NCBI GenBank assembly: GCA_902826795.1
Contig: CADEGD010000016.1
Location: 1-35,373 of the forward strand
Length of the DNA: 35,373 nucleotides
Reading direction: 5' to 3'
Origin: an uncultured Acidobacteriota bacterium
Lineage (GTDB): Bacteria; Acidobacteriota; Blastocatellia; Pyrinomonadales; Pyrinomonadaceae
The notes under the pieces were generated by a model. It ran no database searches and was not told where the DNA came from. It was given only the letters and a program-made list of their open reading frames with translations. Position numbers and translations under genes: made by a program. Below, piece after piece: positions 15,550-23,156 of the stretch (positions within the stretch are counted from its first letter, which is position 1; each line of letters begins with the position of its first letter).

Positions 15550-15747
15550 ATGCCGTTTGGGACCAACGAAATCATCCTGATACTAGCAGTATGCGTGATC
15601 TGGATTGGTATTCTAATTTCGGCGGGTTATTTCGGGTTCCGATTTTTTAACAGGCGATTTCTAAGCCAGACGAAAGCGTGTCCGCACTGTGCGGAGCGAA
15701 TACAACTGGCCGCGAAGGTCTGCAGATTCTGTCAGCGTGACCTCTAG
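15550..15747 (+). CDS. Small membrane protein with C-terminal zinc ribbon (first of a pair)
   Basis: A 65-residue protein: one membrane helix at residues 7-32, a short basic stretch (FRFFNRRF), then a zinc-ribbon knuckle pair CPHC...CRFC (CPHCAERIQLAAKVCRFCQRDL). Its N-terminus MPFGTNEIILILAV resembles MLFGTLEIVICLGV of the next gene, so the two are probably tandem duplicates. It starts four bases after the gcvPA stop, which argues for co-transcription. The ribbon should face the cytoplasm given the basic residues after the helix. Function unknown; such ribbons often serve protein-protein contact or zinc sensing. Confidence 0.72.
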   Translation: MPFGTNEIILILAVCVIWIGILISAGYFGFRFFNRRFLSQTKACPHCAERIQLAAKVCRFCQRDL

Positions 15748-15768
15748 ATGGGTTAGGGACAGGAGCGT

Positions 15769-16026
15769 ATGTTGTTTGGGACGCTCGAAATTGTGATCTG
15801 TTTGGGTGTGGTGATGCTCGTGATTTTTGCGATCGGAGCTTCGCTTTTTACTCGGAATATTCTGATCGAGAGAAAAGAGGTCTCGTTGCTGAGAGCAGAT
15901 GCATGGGCGGAATTGACTGAATGCCCGAATTGTCACAAGGCGTTAAATGCTGAGGCATACATTTGTCGATTCTGTAAGACCGAGCTTGACGAAGCTCCGG
16001 TTCTGGAAAAGGTCGATCGAAGCTGA
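15769..16026 (+). CDS. Small membrane protein with C-terminal zinc ribbon (second of a pair)
   Basis: An 85-residue paralogue of the preceding protein: membrane helix at about residues 6-29, a basic and then acidic linker (LIERKEVSLLRADAWAE), and the cysteine pairs CPNC...CRFC (CPNCHKALNAEAYICRFCKTEL). It has a longer linker and a 13-residue acidic tail. It starts 21 bases after its neighbour and ends two bases before the Tat-exported aminotransferase-like gene. Function unknown; the conserved spacing of the two CxxC knuckles is what supports a real protein. Confidence 0.72.
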   Translation: MLFGTLEIVICLGVVMLVIFAIGASLFTRNILIERKEVSLLRADAWAELTECPNCHKALNAEAYICRFCKTELDEAPVLEKVDRS

Positions 16027-16028
16027 GT

Positions 16029-17336
16029 ATGGACATTGACCGACGAAAATTCATCTCTTCAGCCGGCAAGGGCCTTGGCCTGATGGCGATGTCGTCGGCG
16101 ACTGTTGCTTCGTTGTGGAGGGAAGTGAAGGCAGCGGGGAAGTCGGTCGATCATCTATCGCCAGTCGACGTCGCGTCGGATGAGGATTTCTGGTCCGTTA
16201 TTCAACAATCGTTCTCGGTCACGCGCGGTATCGTCAATCTCAACAACGGCGGCGTCAGCCCGAGCCCGCGACTGGTCACGGAGGCGTTCGTCCGCTATAC
16301 GTGGCAGCAGGAAGACGCGACGGCGTATACCATGTGGCAGTTGTTGGAGCCGCAATCGGAGACGGTTCGGACGGGGCTCGCGGAACTGTTCGGCTGCGAT
16401 GCCGAGGAGATAGCGATCACGCGGAACGCTAGCGAGTCACTCGAGATCCTATTGATGGGTCTCGACCTAAAATCCGGCGACGAGATCCTGACGACGACGC
16501 AAGATTACCCTCGGATGATCACCACGCTTCGACAGCGCGAACTCCGCGAAGGTTTGAAGTTGAAGCTCATCCCGATCCCGATCGCACCAGCGAACCCGGA
16601 TGACATCGCCGCAGCATATGAGAAAGCGATCACGCCCCGGACGAGGCTAATTCTTGTCTCGCATCAGATCAACCTCACGGGCCAGATCAACCCGATCAAG
16701 AAGGTTTGTGAGATGGCGAGGGTACGTGGTATCGATACGATAGTAGATGGCGCTCACGCGTTCGCTCAGTTCGACTTCAAACGTGACGATCTGCAGTGCG
16801 ATTACTACGGTTCGTCGCTGCACAAGTGGCTTTACGCTCCCAAGGGAACGGGCCTTTTGTACGTGAAGAAAGACAAGATCGCAAAGGTTTGGGCACTGAT
16901 GGCGAGCGAAGACAAGAATCGCGGGGACATTCGCAAGTTCGAGGAAATTGGCACGCACTCGGCTGCGATGCGGCTTGCTATCGGCGAGGCTATCTTGTTT
17001 CACAATGCGATGGGCGGGAAGCGAAAGGAAGAACGGCTGCGATATCTCTCGCGCTATTGGATGAACAATCTCAAGGCGATACCGAAGGTTGGGTTCAACA
17101 CGTCGTTCGATCCTAAACAGTCGTGTGCGATCGCGAATTTCAAGATCGACGGCGTCGATCCGGTCAAACTCGGCGGATATCTGATGTCGAAGCACAAGAT
17201 ATTCACGACGCCGATCGTACACGAAGAATTCACCGGCATCCGCATCACGCCGAACGTTTACACGACGCTTTGGGAACTTGATAGATTCAGTAGCGTGGTC
17301 GCAGATGTGGCACGAAAGGGTTTACCGGCAGCATAG
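16029..17336 (+). CDS. Tat-exported class V aminotransferase-fold protein (isopenicillin N epimerase-like)
   Basis: A 435-residue PLP-dependent protein of the class V/CefD-like group. The N-terminus is a twin-arginine signal: RRKFISSAGKGLGLMAMSSATVASL (R5, R6), hydrophobic to about residue 30. The catalytic domain shows NNGGVSPSP, TRNASESLEILLMGL, the PLP-contacting DGAHAF (D240, H243) and the Schiff-base lysine K266 in GSSLHKWLYAPKGTG. Tat export would let the folded, PLP-loaded enzyme cross the membrane. Relatives include isopenicillin N epimerases and cysteine desulfurase-like enzymes, but the substrate is unknown. It is encoded between the two gcvP subunit genes, two bases after the zinc-ribbon gene and five bases before gcvPB. 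Confidence 0.87.
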   Translation: MDIDRRKFISSAGKGLGLMAMSSATVASLWREVKAAGKSVDHLSPVDVASDEDFWSVIQQSFSVTRGIVNLNNGGVSPSPRLVTEAFVRYTWQQEDATAYTMWQLLEPQSETVRTGLAELFGCDAEEIAITRNASESLEILLMGLDLKSGDEILTTTQDYPRMITTLRQRELREGLKLKLIPIPIAPANPDDIAAAYEKAITPRTRLILVSHQINLTGQINPIKKVCEMARVRGIDTIVDGAHAFAQFDFKRDDLQCDYYGSSLHKWLYAPKGTGLLYVKKDKIAKVWALMASEDKNRGDIRKFEEIGTHSAAMRLAIGEAILFHNAMGGKRKEERLRYLSRYWMNNLKAIPKVGFNTSFDPKQSCAIANFKIDGVDPVKLGGYLMSKHKIFTTPIVHEEFTGIRITPNVYTTLWELDRFSSVVADVARKGLPAA

Positions 17337-17341
17337 TTTTT

Positions 17342-18859
17342 ATGAGTATCAAGAAAGTTACACAGCATCCCACGCAGAACGAGGGGTTGATCTTTGAGCG
17401 GTCGCAGACGGGCCGCATCGGCTATCGGTTGCCGAAACTCGACGTTCCCGAGACGGCGGACGTCGTTCCCGCCGAGCTTCGACGCGACGACGACCTGATA
17501 GGTGTGCCTGAGGTTTCGGAGATCGACGTAGTGCGGCATTTCACGCGAATCTCGACGTGGAATTACTCGATCGACCTCGGAATGTATCCGCTGGGTTCGT
17601 GCACGATGAAGTACAACTCGCGGCTCAATGAAAAGACTGCACGCATTGCGGGATTCGCGAATCTTCATCCGCTAGCACCCGAAGAGGAATCGCAAGGGGC
17701 ACTAGAACTCATCTACAAGCTGCAAGAAGACCTTGCGGAGATCACCGGATTGCCTGGAGTTTCGCTTCAACCGGCTGCCGGAGCTCAGGGCGAGATGACC
17801 GGTGTGATGTTGATCCGAGCATTTCTTGATAAACGCGACGGTGAGGCATCGAAAGATCGACGCGTGATGCTGATCCCCGAATCGGCCCACGGCACTAATC
17901 CTGCGTCTGCCGCTCTCGCCGGATTTACGGTGAAGGCCATCCGAGCAACCGCGGAAGGCCTGACCGATATGGATCACCTTCGCGAGCTTTGTGCGCAAGG
18001 CGGAGTCGCGGGCGTGATGTTCACTAATCCGAATACGGTCGGCATCTTCGAGAAGGATATTAAAGAAATCTGCAACATCATTCACGAAGCCGGCGGGCTC
18101 GTATATATGGATGGTGCAAACATGAATGCCCTTGTCGGTGTCGCAAGGCCGGGTGACATGGGCGTCGATGTCATTCATCTGAACCTGCACAAGACCTTTT
18201 CGACTCCGCATGGCGGTGGCGGCCCCGGATGCGGACCTTGCTGCTGCACTGCAGAACTTGCTGAATTTTTGCCGGTTCCACGCGTCGAGAAGTCAGGCGA
18301 ACGATACCATTTGAACTACGACGTTCCCAATTCGATCGGACGGGTCAAAGCGTTTTTCGGCAACTTCGGCATGATGGTTCGTGCGTTGAGCTATATCTAC
18401 ACACACGGAGCCGAAGGCCTTCGCGAAGCCACTGAGACCGCCGTGCTGAACGCTCGATACGTCGGCGAGCAGCTCAAGGACACCTATCACAAACCATACG
18501 AATCAGATTGCATGCACGAGGCGATCTTCTCTCACAAGAATCAGACTCGAACCGGCGTACACACGCTCGACATTGCAAAGCGTCTTATCGATTACGGCTT
18601 TCATCCGCCGACGGTTTACTTCCCACTCGTCGTAGAAGGCGCAATGTTGATCGAGCCGACGGAATCCGTCGGTCGCCAGGATCTGGATGCATTTGTCGAA
18701 GCGATGAAAGACATCGACCGCGAAGCCCGCGAAAATCCGCAGCTCGTGCTCGACGCTCCGCACTCGACCCGAATCGGACGCCTGGACGAAGCAACCGCTG
18801 CCCGGAAACCTATCCTTCGCTGGAAACCGGATTCTGAGGTTTCGGTGAAAACGGCCTAA
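17342..18859 (+). CDS. gcvPB: Glycine dehydrogenase (decarboxylating), subunit 2
   Basis: A 505-residue PLP subunit of the P protein. Motifs include MYPLGSCTMKYN, SLQPAAGAQGEMTG, ESAHGTNPASAA, NPNTVGIFE, MDGANMNALVG, and the PLP lysine K284 in HLNLHKTFSTPHGGGGPG. The C-terminal part has NFGMMVRALSYIYTHGAEGLREA. It catalyses glycine decarboxylation with GcvPA. Unusual is the run after the glycine loop: C297-G-P-C300-C301-C302, where relatives usually have xGPVGV. It starts five bases after the Tat aminotransferase-like gene, so it belongs to the same transcript, and the ABC exporter genes follow 29 bases later. Confidence 0.97.
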   Translation: MSIKKVTQHPTQNEGLIFERSQTGRIGYRLPKLDVPETADVVPAELRRDDDLIGVPEVSEIDVVRHFTRISTWNYSIDLGMYPLGSCTMKYNSRLNEKTARIAGFANLHPLAPEEESQGALELIYKLQEDLAEITGLPGVSLQPAAGAQGEMTGVMLIRAFLDKRDGEASKDRRVMLIPESAHGTNPASAALAGFTVKAIRATAEGLTDMDHLRELCAQGGVAGVMFTNPNTVGIFEKDIKEICNIIHEAGGLVYMDGANMNALVGVARPGDMGVDVIHLNLHKTFSTPHGGGGPGCGPCCCTAELAEFLPVPRVEKSGERYHLNYDVPNSIGRVKAFFGNFGMMVRALSYIYTHGAEGLREATETAVLNARYVGEQLKDTYHKPYESDCMHEAIFSHKNQTRTGVHTLDIAKRLIDYGFHPPTVYFPLVVEGAMLIEPTESVGRQDLDAFVEAMKDIDREARENPQLVLDAPHSTRIGRLDEATAARKPILRWKPDSEVSVKTA

Positions 18860-18888
18860 GACAAGGATCGTTCTAGAGTCGCAACTCG

Positions 18889-19674
18889 ATGATAACCGTC
18901 ACAAATCTCGTAAGAAAATTCGGCGATGTTGCGGCGGTTGACGACGTCTCGTTCGATGTGGCGGCAGGTGAGATCTTTGCGTTTCTCGGTCCGAACGGCG
19001 CGGGCAAGACAACTACGATCAAGATCCTCACAACCTTGCTGAAACCGACCAGCGGTGCAATTGAGATCGACGGACTTGACCCGGCAACTCAAGCAAATGA
19101 AACCCGAAAGCGTTTCGGCATCGTTTTTCAAGATCCAAGCCTCGATCAGGAATTGACCGCCTTCGAAAATATGGACCTGCACGGGGTCCTTTATCACGTC
19201 CCGCGAAAATTGCGTCACGAGCGAACTGAGATGCTCCTCAAGCTTTTTGAACTTTGGGACCGTAAAGACGATTACGTTAAGAAGTTCTCAGGCGGGATGA
19301 AACGGCGTCTCGAGATCGCTCGTGGTTTTCTGCATACGCCGAAAATACTTTTTCTTGACGAGCCAACGTTGGGACTTGATCCGCAGAGCCGAAACCAGCT
19401 TTGGACTCATGTGAAGAATCTGAACGCATCTGAAGGCGTGACAGTTTTCCTTACAACCCACTATATGGACGAGGCAGAAAGGGTTGCCGATCGTATCGCG
19501 GTTATCGATCACGGCAAGATCATCGCTCAAGGTTCGCCGGACGAACTGAAGAGACAAACCGAAACGGATTCCCTTGAAGCTGCTTTCCTTATCCTTACGG
19601 GTTCTTCAATTCGGGAAGAAAAAGCGGACTCGGCAGATCAGATCCGCCAGATGGCAAAGATGTGGAGACGATAG
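18889..19674 (+). CDS. ABC transporter ATP-binding protein, DrrA/ABC-2 exporter type
   Basis: A 261-residue ATPase. Walker A is GPNGAGKTTT near residue 34, the Q-loop is in VFQDPSLDQELT, the signature is KKFSGGMKRRLEIARG, Walker B is KILFLDEPTLGLDP, and the switch histidine is in TTHYMDEAERVADR. FSGGMKRRLEIA and the AEGxxxxTTHYMDEAE-like region are typical of the DrrA/NodI exporter group that moves drugs, lipids or polysaccharides outward. It is directly joined to the permease gene (no intervening base), forming a two-gene exporter. The substrate cannot be read from sequence. Confidence 0.93.
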   Translation: MITVTNLVRKFGDVAAVDDVSFDVAAGEIFAFLGPNGAGKTTTIKILTTLLKPTSGAIEIDGLDPATQANETRKRFGIVFQDPSLDQELTAFENMDLHGVLYHVPRKLRHERTEMLLKLFELWDRKDDYVKKFSGGMKRRLEIARGFLHTPKILFLDEPTLGLDPQSRNQLWTHVKNLNASEGVTVFLTTHYMDEAERVADRIAVIDHGKIIAQGSPDELKRQTETDSLEAAFLILTGSSIREEKADSADQIRQMAKMWRR

Positions 19675-20421
19675 ATGAACGCGATCTATATCCTGTGGCT
19701 TAGAGAACTCAAACGCTACACGCGCTCGCGGGCTATGGTCGTCGCATCGCTCGGTCAACCGCTATTGTATTTGCTCGTTCTCGGATTCGGCCTCGGCCCG
19801 GTCTTTCAGAAGGCAGGAAACGGAAGCTACCTTCAATTCGTCGCCCCGGGAGTTATCGGAATGTCAGTGCTTTTCACGTCTGTCTTTTCCGGCATCGGAT
19901 TATTGTGGGATCGCCAGTTCGGATTCCTGAAAGAGACTTTGGTTGCACCCGTCCCGCGAATAACGGTAATGATCGGTAAAACGCTTGGCGGTGCAACGGT
20001 TGCGACCATCCAGGGATTGCTCGTGCTGATCATCTGCTTGATAGCGGGGTTTCGACCGGCGAATTGGCTGATGCTTCCCGTAGCCGTGTTCTTCATGATC
20101 TTGACGGCGATAGTCTTTGCCGGGCTCGGAATGGCGATCGGGTCACAATTGCAGGACATGCAGGGTTTTCAGCTGATTATGAACTTTGTCGTGATGCCGA
20201 TATATTTTCTTTCAGGAGCCCTATTCCCGCTCAATGATCTTCCCGGCGTTCTCAGTTTTCTGACGCGCATCGATCCGCTTTCTTACGGAATCGACGCTTT
20301 ACGGAACGTACTTCTCGGCGCAAGTCATTTTTCGCCCTTGCTGAGCCTCGGCGTACTTTGTATAAGTGCTTGTTTGTTCGTCGGCCTTGGAAGTTACTCG
20401 TTTTCGAAAATTGAAGCCTGA
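19675..20421 (+). CDS. ABC-2 type transporter permease, DrrB-like
   Basis: A 248-residue permease with about six membrane helices in the ABC2_membrane layout. An amphipathic N-terminal helix (YILWLRELKRYTRSR) is followed by hydrophobic segments near residues 22-42, 58-78, 102-128, 138-160, 170-190 and 222-240. FLKETLVAPVPRITVMIGKTLGG and the VVMPIYFLSGALFPLNDLPG region near residue 180 are characteristic of DrrB/NodJ-type permeases. It starts right after the ATPase stop and would form a homodimeric membrane channel with it in the inner membrane. Confidence 0.92.
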   Translation: MNAIYILWLRELKRYTRSRAMVVASLGQPLLYLLVLGFGLGPVFQKAGNGSYLQFVAPGVIGMSVLFTSVFSGIGLLWDRQFGFLKETLVAPVPRITVMIGKTLGGATVATIQGLLVLIICLIAGFRPANWLMLPVAVFFMILTAIVFAGLGMAIGSQLQDMQGFQLIMNFVVMPIYFLSGALFPLNDLPGVLSFLTRIDPLSYGIDALRNVLLGASHFSPLLSLGVLCISACLFVGLGSYSFSKIEA

Positions 20422-20452
20422 CCTTCGAAGCGTTCCACGAACAAGCCACTGA

Positions 20453-21016
20453 ATGATTCGATACGTCTCAATATTCGTCTGGTTCAGCATTATCGTTTGC
20501 ACCATTCTCGGTTATCTCGCCTGGCCTCAAATCTTCACGCCGGAAAGTATGGCCAGACTCTTGAACGAATTTAAGAGTTCGGCATTAGTCATCTTCGCAG
20601 TTTTCTCGATCGTCCGTGGATTGACTCTTCTTCCAAGCACCCCGCTTGTTCTCGCCGGAACAATTGCATTTCCCGGTGAGCCTTGGCTAGTGCTGGTTGT
20701 TTCCATGTTCGGAATCATTGCGTCTTCATCGATGATCTACTGGTTCTCGGATTTCCTTGGCATCAGCGATTTTTTCGAGACTCGAAAGCCGGCGGCGGTC
20801 GCCAAGATCCGCCGGAAGTTGGATCGTCCGACGGGCCTTGCGTTTGTTTTTCTTTGGGCATTCTTTCCGCTGGTACCGACCGACGCCGTCTGTTATGTGG
20901 CGGGATCGATCCGGATGAACTTCCCCAAATTCATTCTTGCCATCTTTGCAGGCGAATTGATCCTCTGCTCGTTTTACATCTTTTCCGGGAGTTACATCAT
21001 CGACTTGTTGAAGTGA
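20453..21016 (+). CDS. TVP38/TMEM64 (VTT domain) family membrane protein
   Basis: A 187-residue inner-membrane protein with hydrophobic segments at about 5-25, 45-75, 78-100, 125-150 and 158-182. The VTT/SNARE-assoc pattern is visible in VRGLTLLPSTPLVLAGTIAFPG, an extended motif ahead of the re-entrant loop, and in FLWAFFPLVPTDAVCYVAGSIRMNFPKFILA, where relatives have a FxPxxPxxxxxxxAG block. VTT proteins include DedA family members that handle polyprenyl-phosphate or phospholipid flipping. It lies 31 bases after the exporter permease and one base before lgt, a membrane and envelope grouping. Confidence 0.82.
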   Translation: MIRYVSIFVWFSIIVCTILGYLAWPQIFTPESMARLLNEFKSSALVIFAVFSIVRGLTLLPSTPLVLAGTIAFPGEPWLVLVVSMFGIIASSSMIYWFSDFLGISDFFETRKPAAVAKIRRKLDRPTGLAFVFLWAFFPLVPTDAVCYVAGSIRMNFPKFILAIFAGELILCSFYIFSGSYIIDLLK

Positions 21017-21017
21017 G

Positions 21018-22007
21018 ATGATCGGTCCGTTCGTACACGATATTGATCCCGTGATCGCCTCCGTTGGCGGCGTACATCTTTGGTTCTACGGGCTGAGTTT
21101 CGCTCTCGGCTTTCTGAACGCTCACTTTTTCATTCGACGCAATCGTGAGCGATTGGGCTTGTCGATGTCGGCGGTGTTCGATCTGACGATATTGCTCGCT
21201 CTTGGAGTCCTGATCGGCGGCCGAACGCTGGTAGTTCTAAACAATGAATGGGAGTTTTACCGCGGACACCTGGAACTAATCCCTGCTATCTGGGTCGGCG
21301 GATTTGCATCACACGGATTGATCTTCGGCGGAGCCGTCGGTGTGACGATCTTTTGCCTTTTCTACAAAGTTCCGATTCGGCCGCTGCTCGACGTTCTTGC
21401 CATCTCAGCATGCATAATTCTCGGATTCGGGCGTATCGGGAATTTTATCGACGGCCAGATATTCGGGAGTTTGACCGACCTCCCGTGGGGAGTGAAATTT
21501 CCGAACGTCGAGGGATTTCGCCATCCAGTTGTGCTCTATGACGGGCTGAAGAACTTTCTGCTCGTTCCGGTCCTGCTTTGGATCAGAAGCCGAGGCGTTC
21601 CCGCAGGACGCGTCGCAGTCTGGTTCATGATCCTATACGCGGGTTTGAGAATCCCTATCGACCTGCTTCGCGAATATCCGACGACTCGCTGGGGACTGCC
21701 CAACGGCCAGACTCTAAACATACTGATGTTAGCGGCTGGCGTGATCGGCCTTGCGATCAACCACTACTGCGATCGGGGCGAGTCGAACATTACTGCGTCG
21801 AAGATGGAAGAGAAAAGAATCGCATGGCGAACGGCGGCTCTCGCGTTCATCTGTCTTGTCGTACTCATAATTCCGAGTGACGCGACTCGCGACGTGCCTG
21901 CGACTTATGGTAAGCGTCATCCGGGATTGGTGCATTCCTGGATGTATCCGAACATCGCTGGCGCTCTTAAAATCGCGGAGGATGAGAAAGAGGGGCGAAA
22001 AGACTAA
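21018..22007 (+). CDS. lgt: Prolipoprotein diacylglyceryl transferase (Lgt), divergent with C-terminal extension
   Basis: A 329-residue Lgt-family membrane enzyme, which moves diacylglycerol from phosphatidylglycerol to the lipobox cysteine of prolipoproteins. Family blocks are YGLSFALGF, WVGGFASHGLIFGG (H99), the signature region GRIGNFIDGQIFG at 138-150, RHPVVLYDGL and LRIPIDLLREYP. In the signature the usual N-x-E is replaced by D-G-Q (D145, Q147), while R139, N142 and G150 are kept; D215 stands where a Glu is common. Residues from about 255 form an additional part with a further membrane helix (273-286) and a soluble tail. The gene begins one base after the VTT gene stop and overlaps the converging secreted-protein gene by four bases. 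Confidence 0.87.
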   Translation: MIGPFVHDIDPVIASVGGVHLWFYGLSFALGFLNAHFFIRRNRERLGLSMSAVFDLTILLALGVLIGGRTLVVLNNEWEFYRGHLELIPAIWVGGFASHGLIFGGAVGVTIFCLFYKVPIRPLLDVLAISACIILGFGRIGNFIDGQIFGSLTDLPWGVKFPNVEGFRHPVVLYDGLKNFLLVPVLLWIRSRGVPAGRVAVWFMILYAGLRIPIDLLREYPTTRWGLPNGQTLNILMLAAGVIGLAINHYCDRGESNITASKMEEKRIAWRTAALAFICLVVLIIPSDATRDVPATYGKRHPGLVHSWMYPNIAGALKIAEDEKEGRKD

Positions 22008-22570
22008 TCGGTTTTCTTCTTTTTCGATTCTTCCGCGGGAACTTTTGAAGACGCTTCGACGATCTGATCGCAGAACTCGATCGACTGAAGCAACAGTCCG
22101 CGGTCTGTGTTCGACGGAGATTTCCCAAGTTCGCTTTCGAAGATCGGTTTGTAACGAGCGGCTGCGGCTGCAAGATTTCTCATGGCCTTGGGGAAAAGTT
22201 TTCCGCCGACTTCATTTCCTTCGATCGCGGTCGTTGTTCGCGACGCTATGTCATCAATGTCATCGATCGATTTTTGAAGAAGTCGTCTAATGTCGGAAAG
22301 AAGTTCGCTTTTTGTGCCCGTCGGTTCCGGGCCCCAAAGTTCGCTATTTTTCTTTGGCGGCGTCCAGCTATGCCCGGCGATGTTTGCTGCCGCAAGCCGT
22401 CGATCGATGAACTTGGTCAGAACCTCGACCCGAAGATCGATCTCCTGAGCCTCACGGATCAATTCACCTTCCTGCTCGGTGACGAAATCACGACGTTGTC
22501 CTGAGGTATTCGAGATCAGAACGGTAAAAATGAAAAGTGCGAGAAGGGAAAAACGCGAAGTGTATTGCAT
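22004..22570 (-). CDS. Small secreted helical protein, function unknown
   Basis: A 188-residue protein with a signal peptide (residues 1-24, hydrophobic FSLLALFIFTVLIS ending TSGQ). The mature part is highly charged and predicted helical: VTEQEGELIREAQEIDLRVEVLTKFIDRRL near 30-58, a Trp/Pro loop (HSWTPPKKNSELWGP), then long helices. The C-terminus is a Lys-rich tail (ESKKKKTD). I do not recognise a named domain. It is the third gene of a minus-strand cluster, its ATG directly after the stop of the preceding gene, so co-expressed. Its weak resemblance to that neighbour (charged helices with an RL.KAE/RRLAAA pattern) suggests distant duplication. It probably acts in the periplasm. Confidence 0.72.
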   Translation of the reverse strand: MQYTSRFSLLALFIFTVLISNTSGQRRDFVTEQEGELIREAQEIDLRVEVLTKFIDRRLAAANIAGHSWTPPKKNSELWGPEPTGTKSELLSDIRRLLQKSIDDIDDIASRTTTAIEGNEVGGKLFPKAMRNLAAAAARYKPIFESELGKSPSNTDRGLLLQSIEFCDQIVEASSKVPAEESKKKKTD

Positions 22571-23143
22571 TTAATTTGAGGGACGATTTGGTACGACTGA
22601 ATTTCCAAAAAGCGGTTCGATCGCCTTGCTACGCGCATCACGCAGATATCTCAACAGAACGCGAACGTAATGGTCATATTCTGACGGAATCTCTCGCCTG
22701 ATAAGACCAAGCCGAGGAGCGAACGAACGAAGCGTCATTTCGAATCGTTTTAAGTTATCCAGGGTCTTGTCTTTACGCGGTGTGGATTCAAGGAATTCAA
22801 GTGTGTCGTCCATCAAAGCATGAAAACCGCCAAGCTCGTCGTACATCGCCTTATGCTCGTTCTTTGCGTTCAATTCTTCTGCCTTGCTAAGTCGTGAACT
22901 CATGAGTGCCAAGGCGAGCTTTGTACGTTCTTTAAGCCCTTGCTGCTGATCGAGCTGGGTGCGTTCCGAGTTCGTCATTGCACGCACCGGAGGCGGAGCG
23001 GCGTCCGGGTCAAAATCGTCGTCGCCGTTTGGAGTCGGGGGTTGGGCGTTGATGCTCGCGGCAAAACAAAGAGCCAAAACGAAAACAAACAGAAAACTAG
23101 TTCCCGATCCGCCGTCTGCTCTCATGTTTCGAATAAAGCTCAT
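22571..23143 (-). CDS. Small secreted helical protein, function unknown
   Basis: A 190-residue protein from ATG 23143, chosen because GGGAAGG lies just upstream on the minus strand (23148-23154); an in-frame TTG 15 codons earlier would run into the preceding gene. The N-terminus is a long signal peptide (hydrophobic FLFVFVLALCFAASINAQ, cleavage probably after INAQ or nearby). A low-complexity Asp/Pro stretch (PNGDDDFDPDAAPPPV) follows, then an all-helical charged domain with LKERTKLALALMSSRLSKAEELNAKNEHKAMYDELGG and HYVRVLLRYLRDARSKA. No domain family recognised. It lies between the TPR gene and the other secreted protein, with 13 and 0 bases between them. Confidence 0.73.
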   Translation of the reverse strand: MSFIRNMRADGGSGTSFLFVFVLALCFAASINAQPPTPNGDDDFDPDAAPPPVRAMTNSERTQLDQQQGLKERTKLALALMSSRLSKAEELNAKNEHKAMYDELGGFHALMDDTLEFLESTPRKDKTLDNLKRFEMTLRSFAPRLGLIRREIPSEYDHYVRVLLRYLRDARSKAIEPLFGNSVVPNRPSN

Positions 23144-23147
23144 TCGA

Positions 23148-23154
23148 CCTTCCC
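23148..23154 (-). promoter_or_regulatory. Ribosome binding site deciding the start at 23143
   Basis: The minus strand reads GGGAAGG, four bases before the ATG at 23143-23141. It follows the TPR gene stop by a few bases and supports internal translation initiation in a polycistronic message. Confidence 0.6.
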
Positions 23155-23156
23155 AA

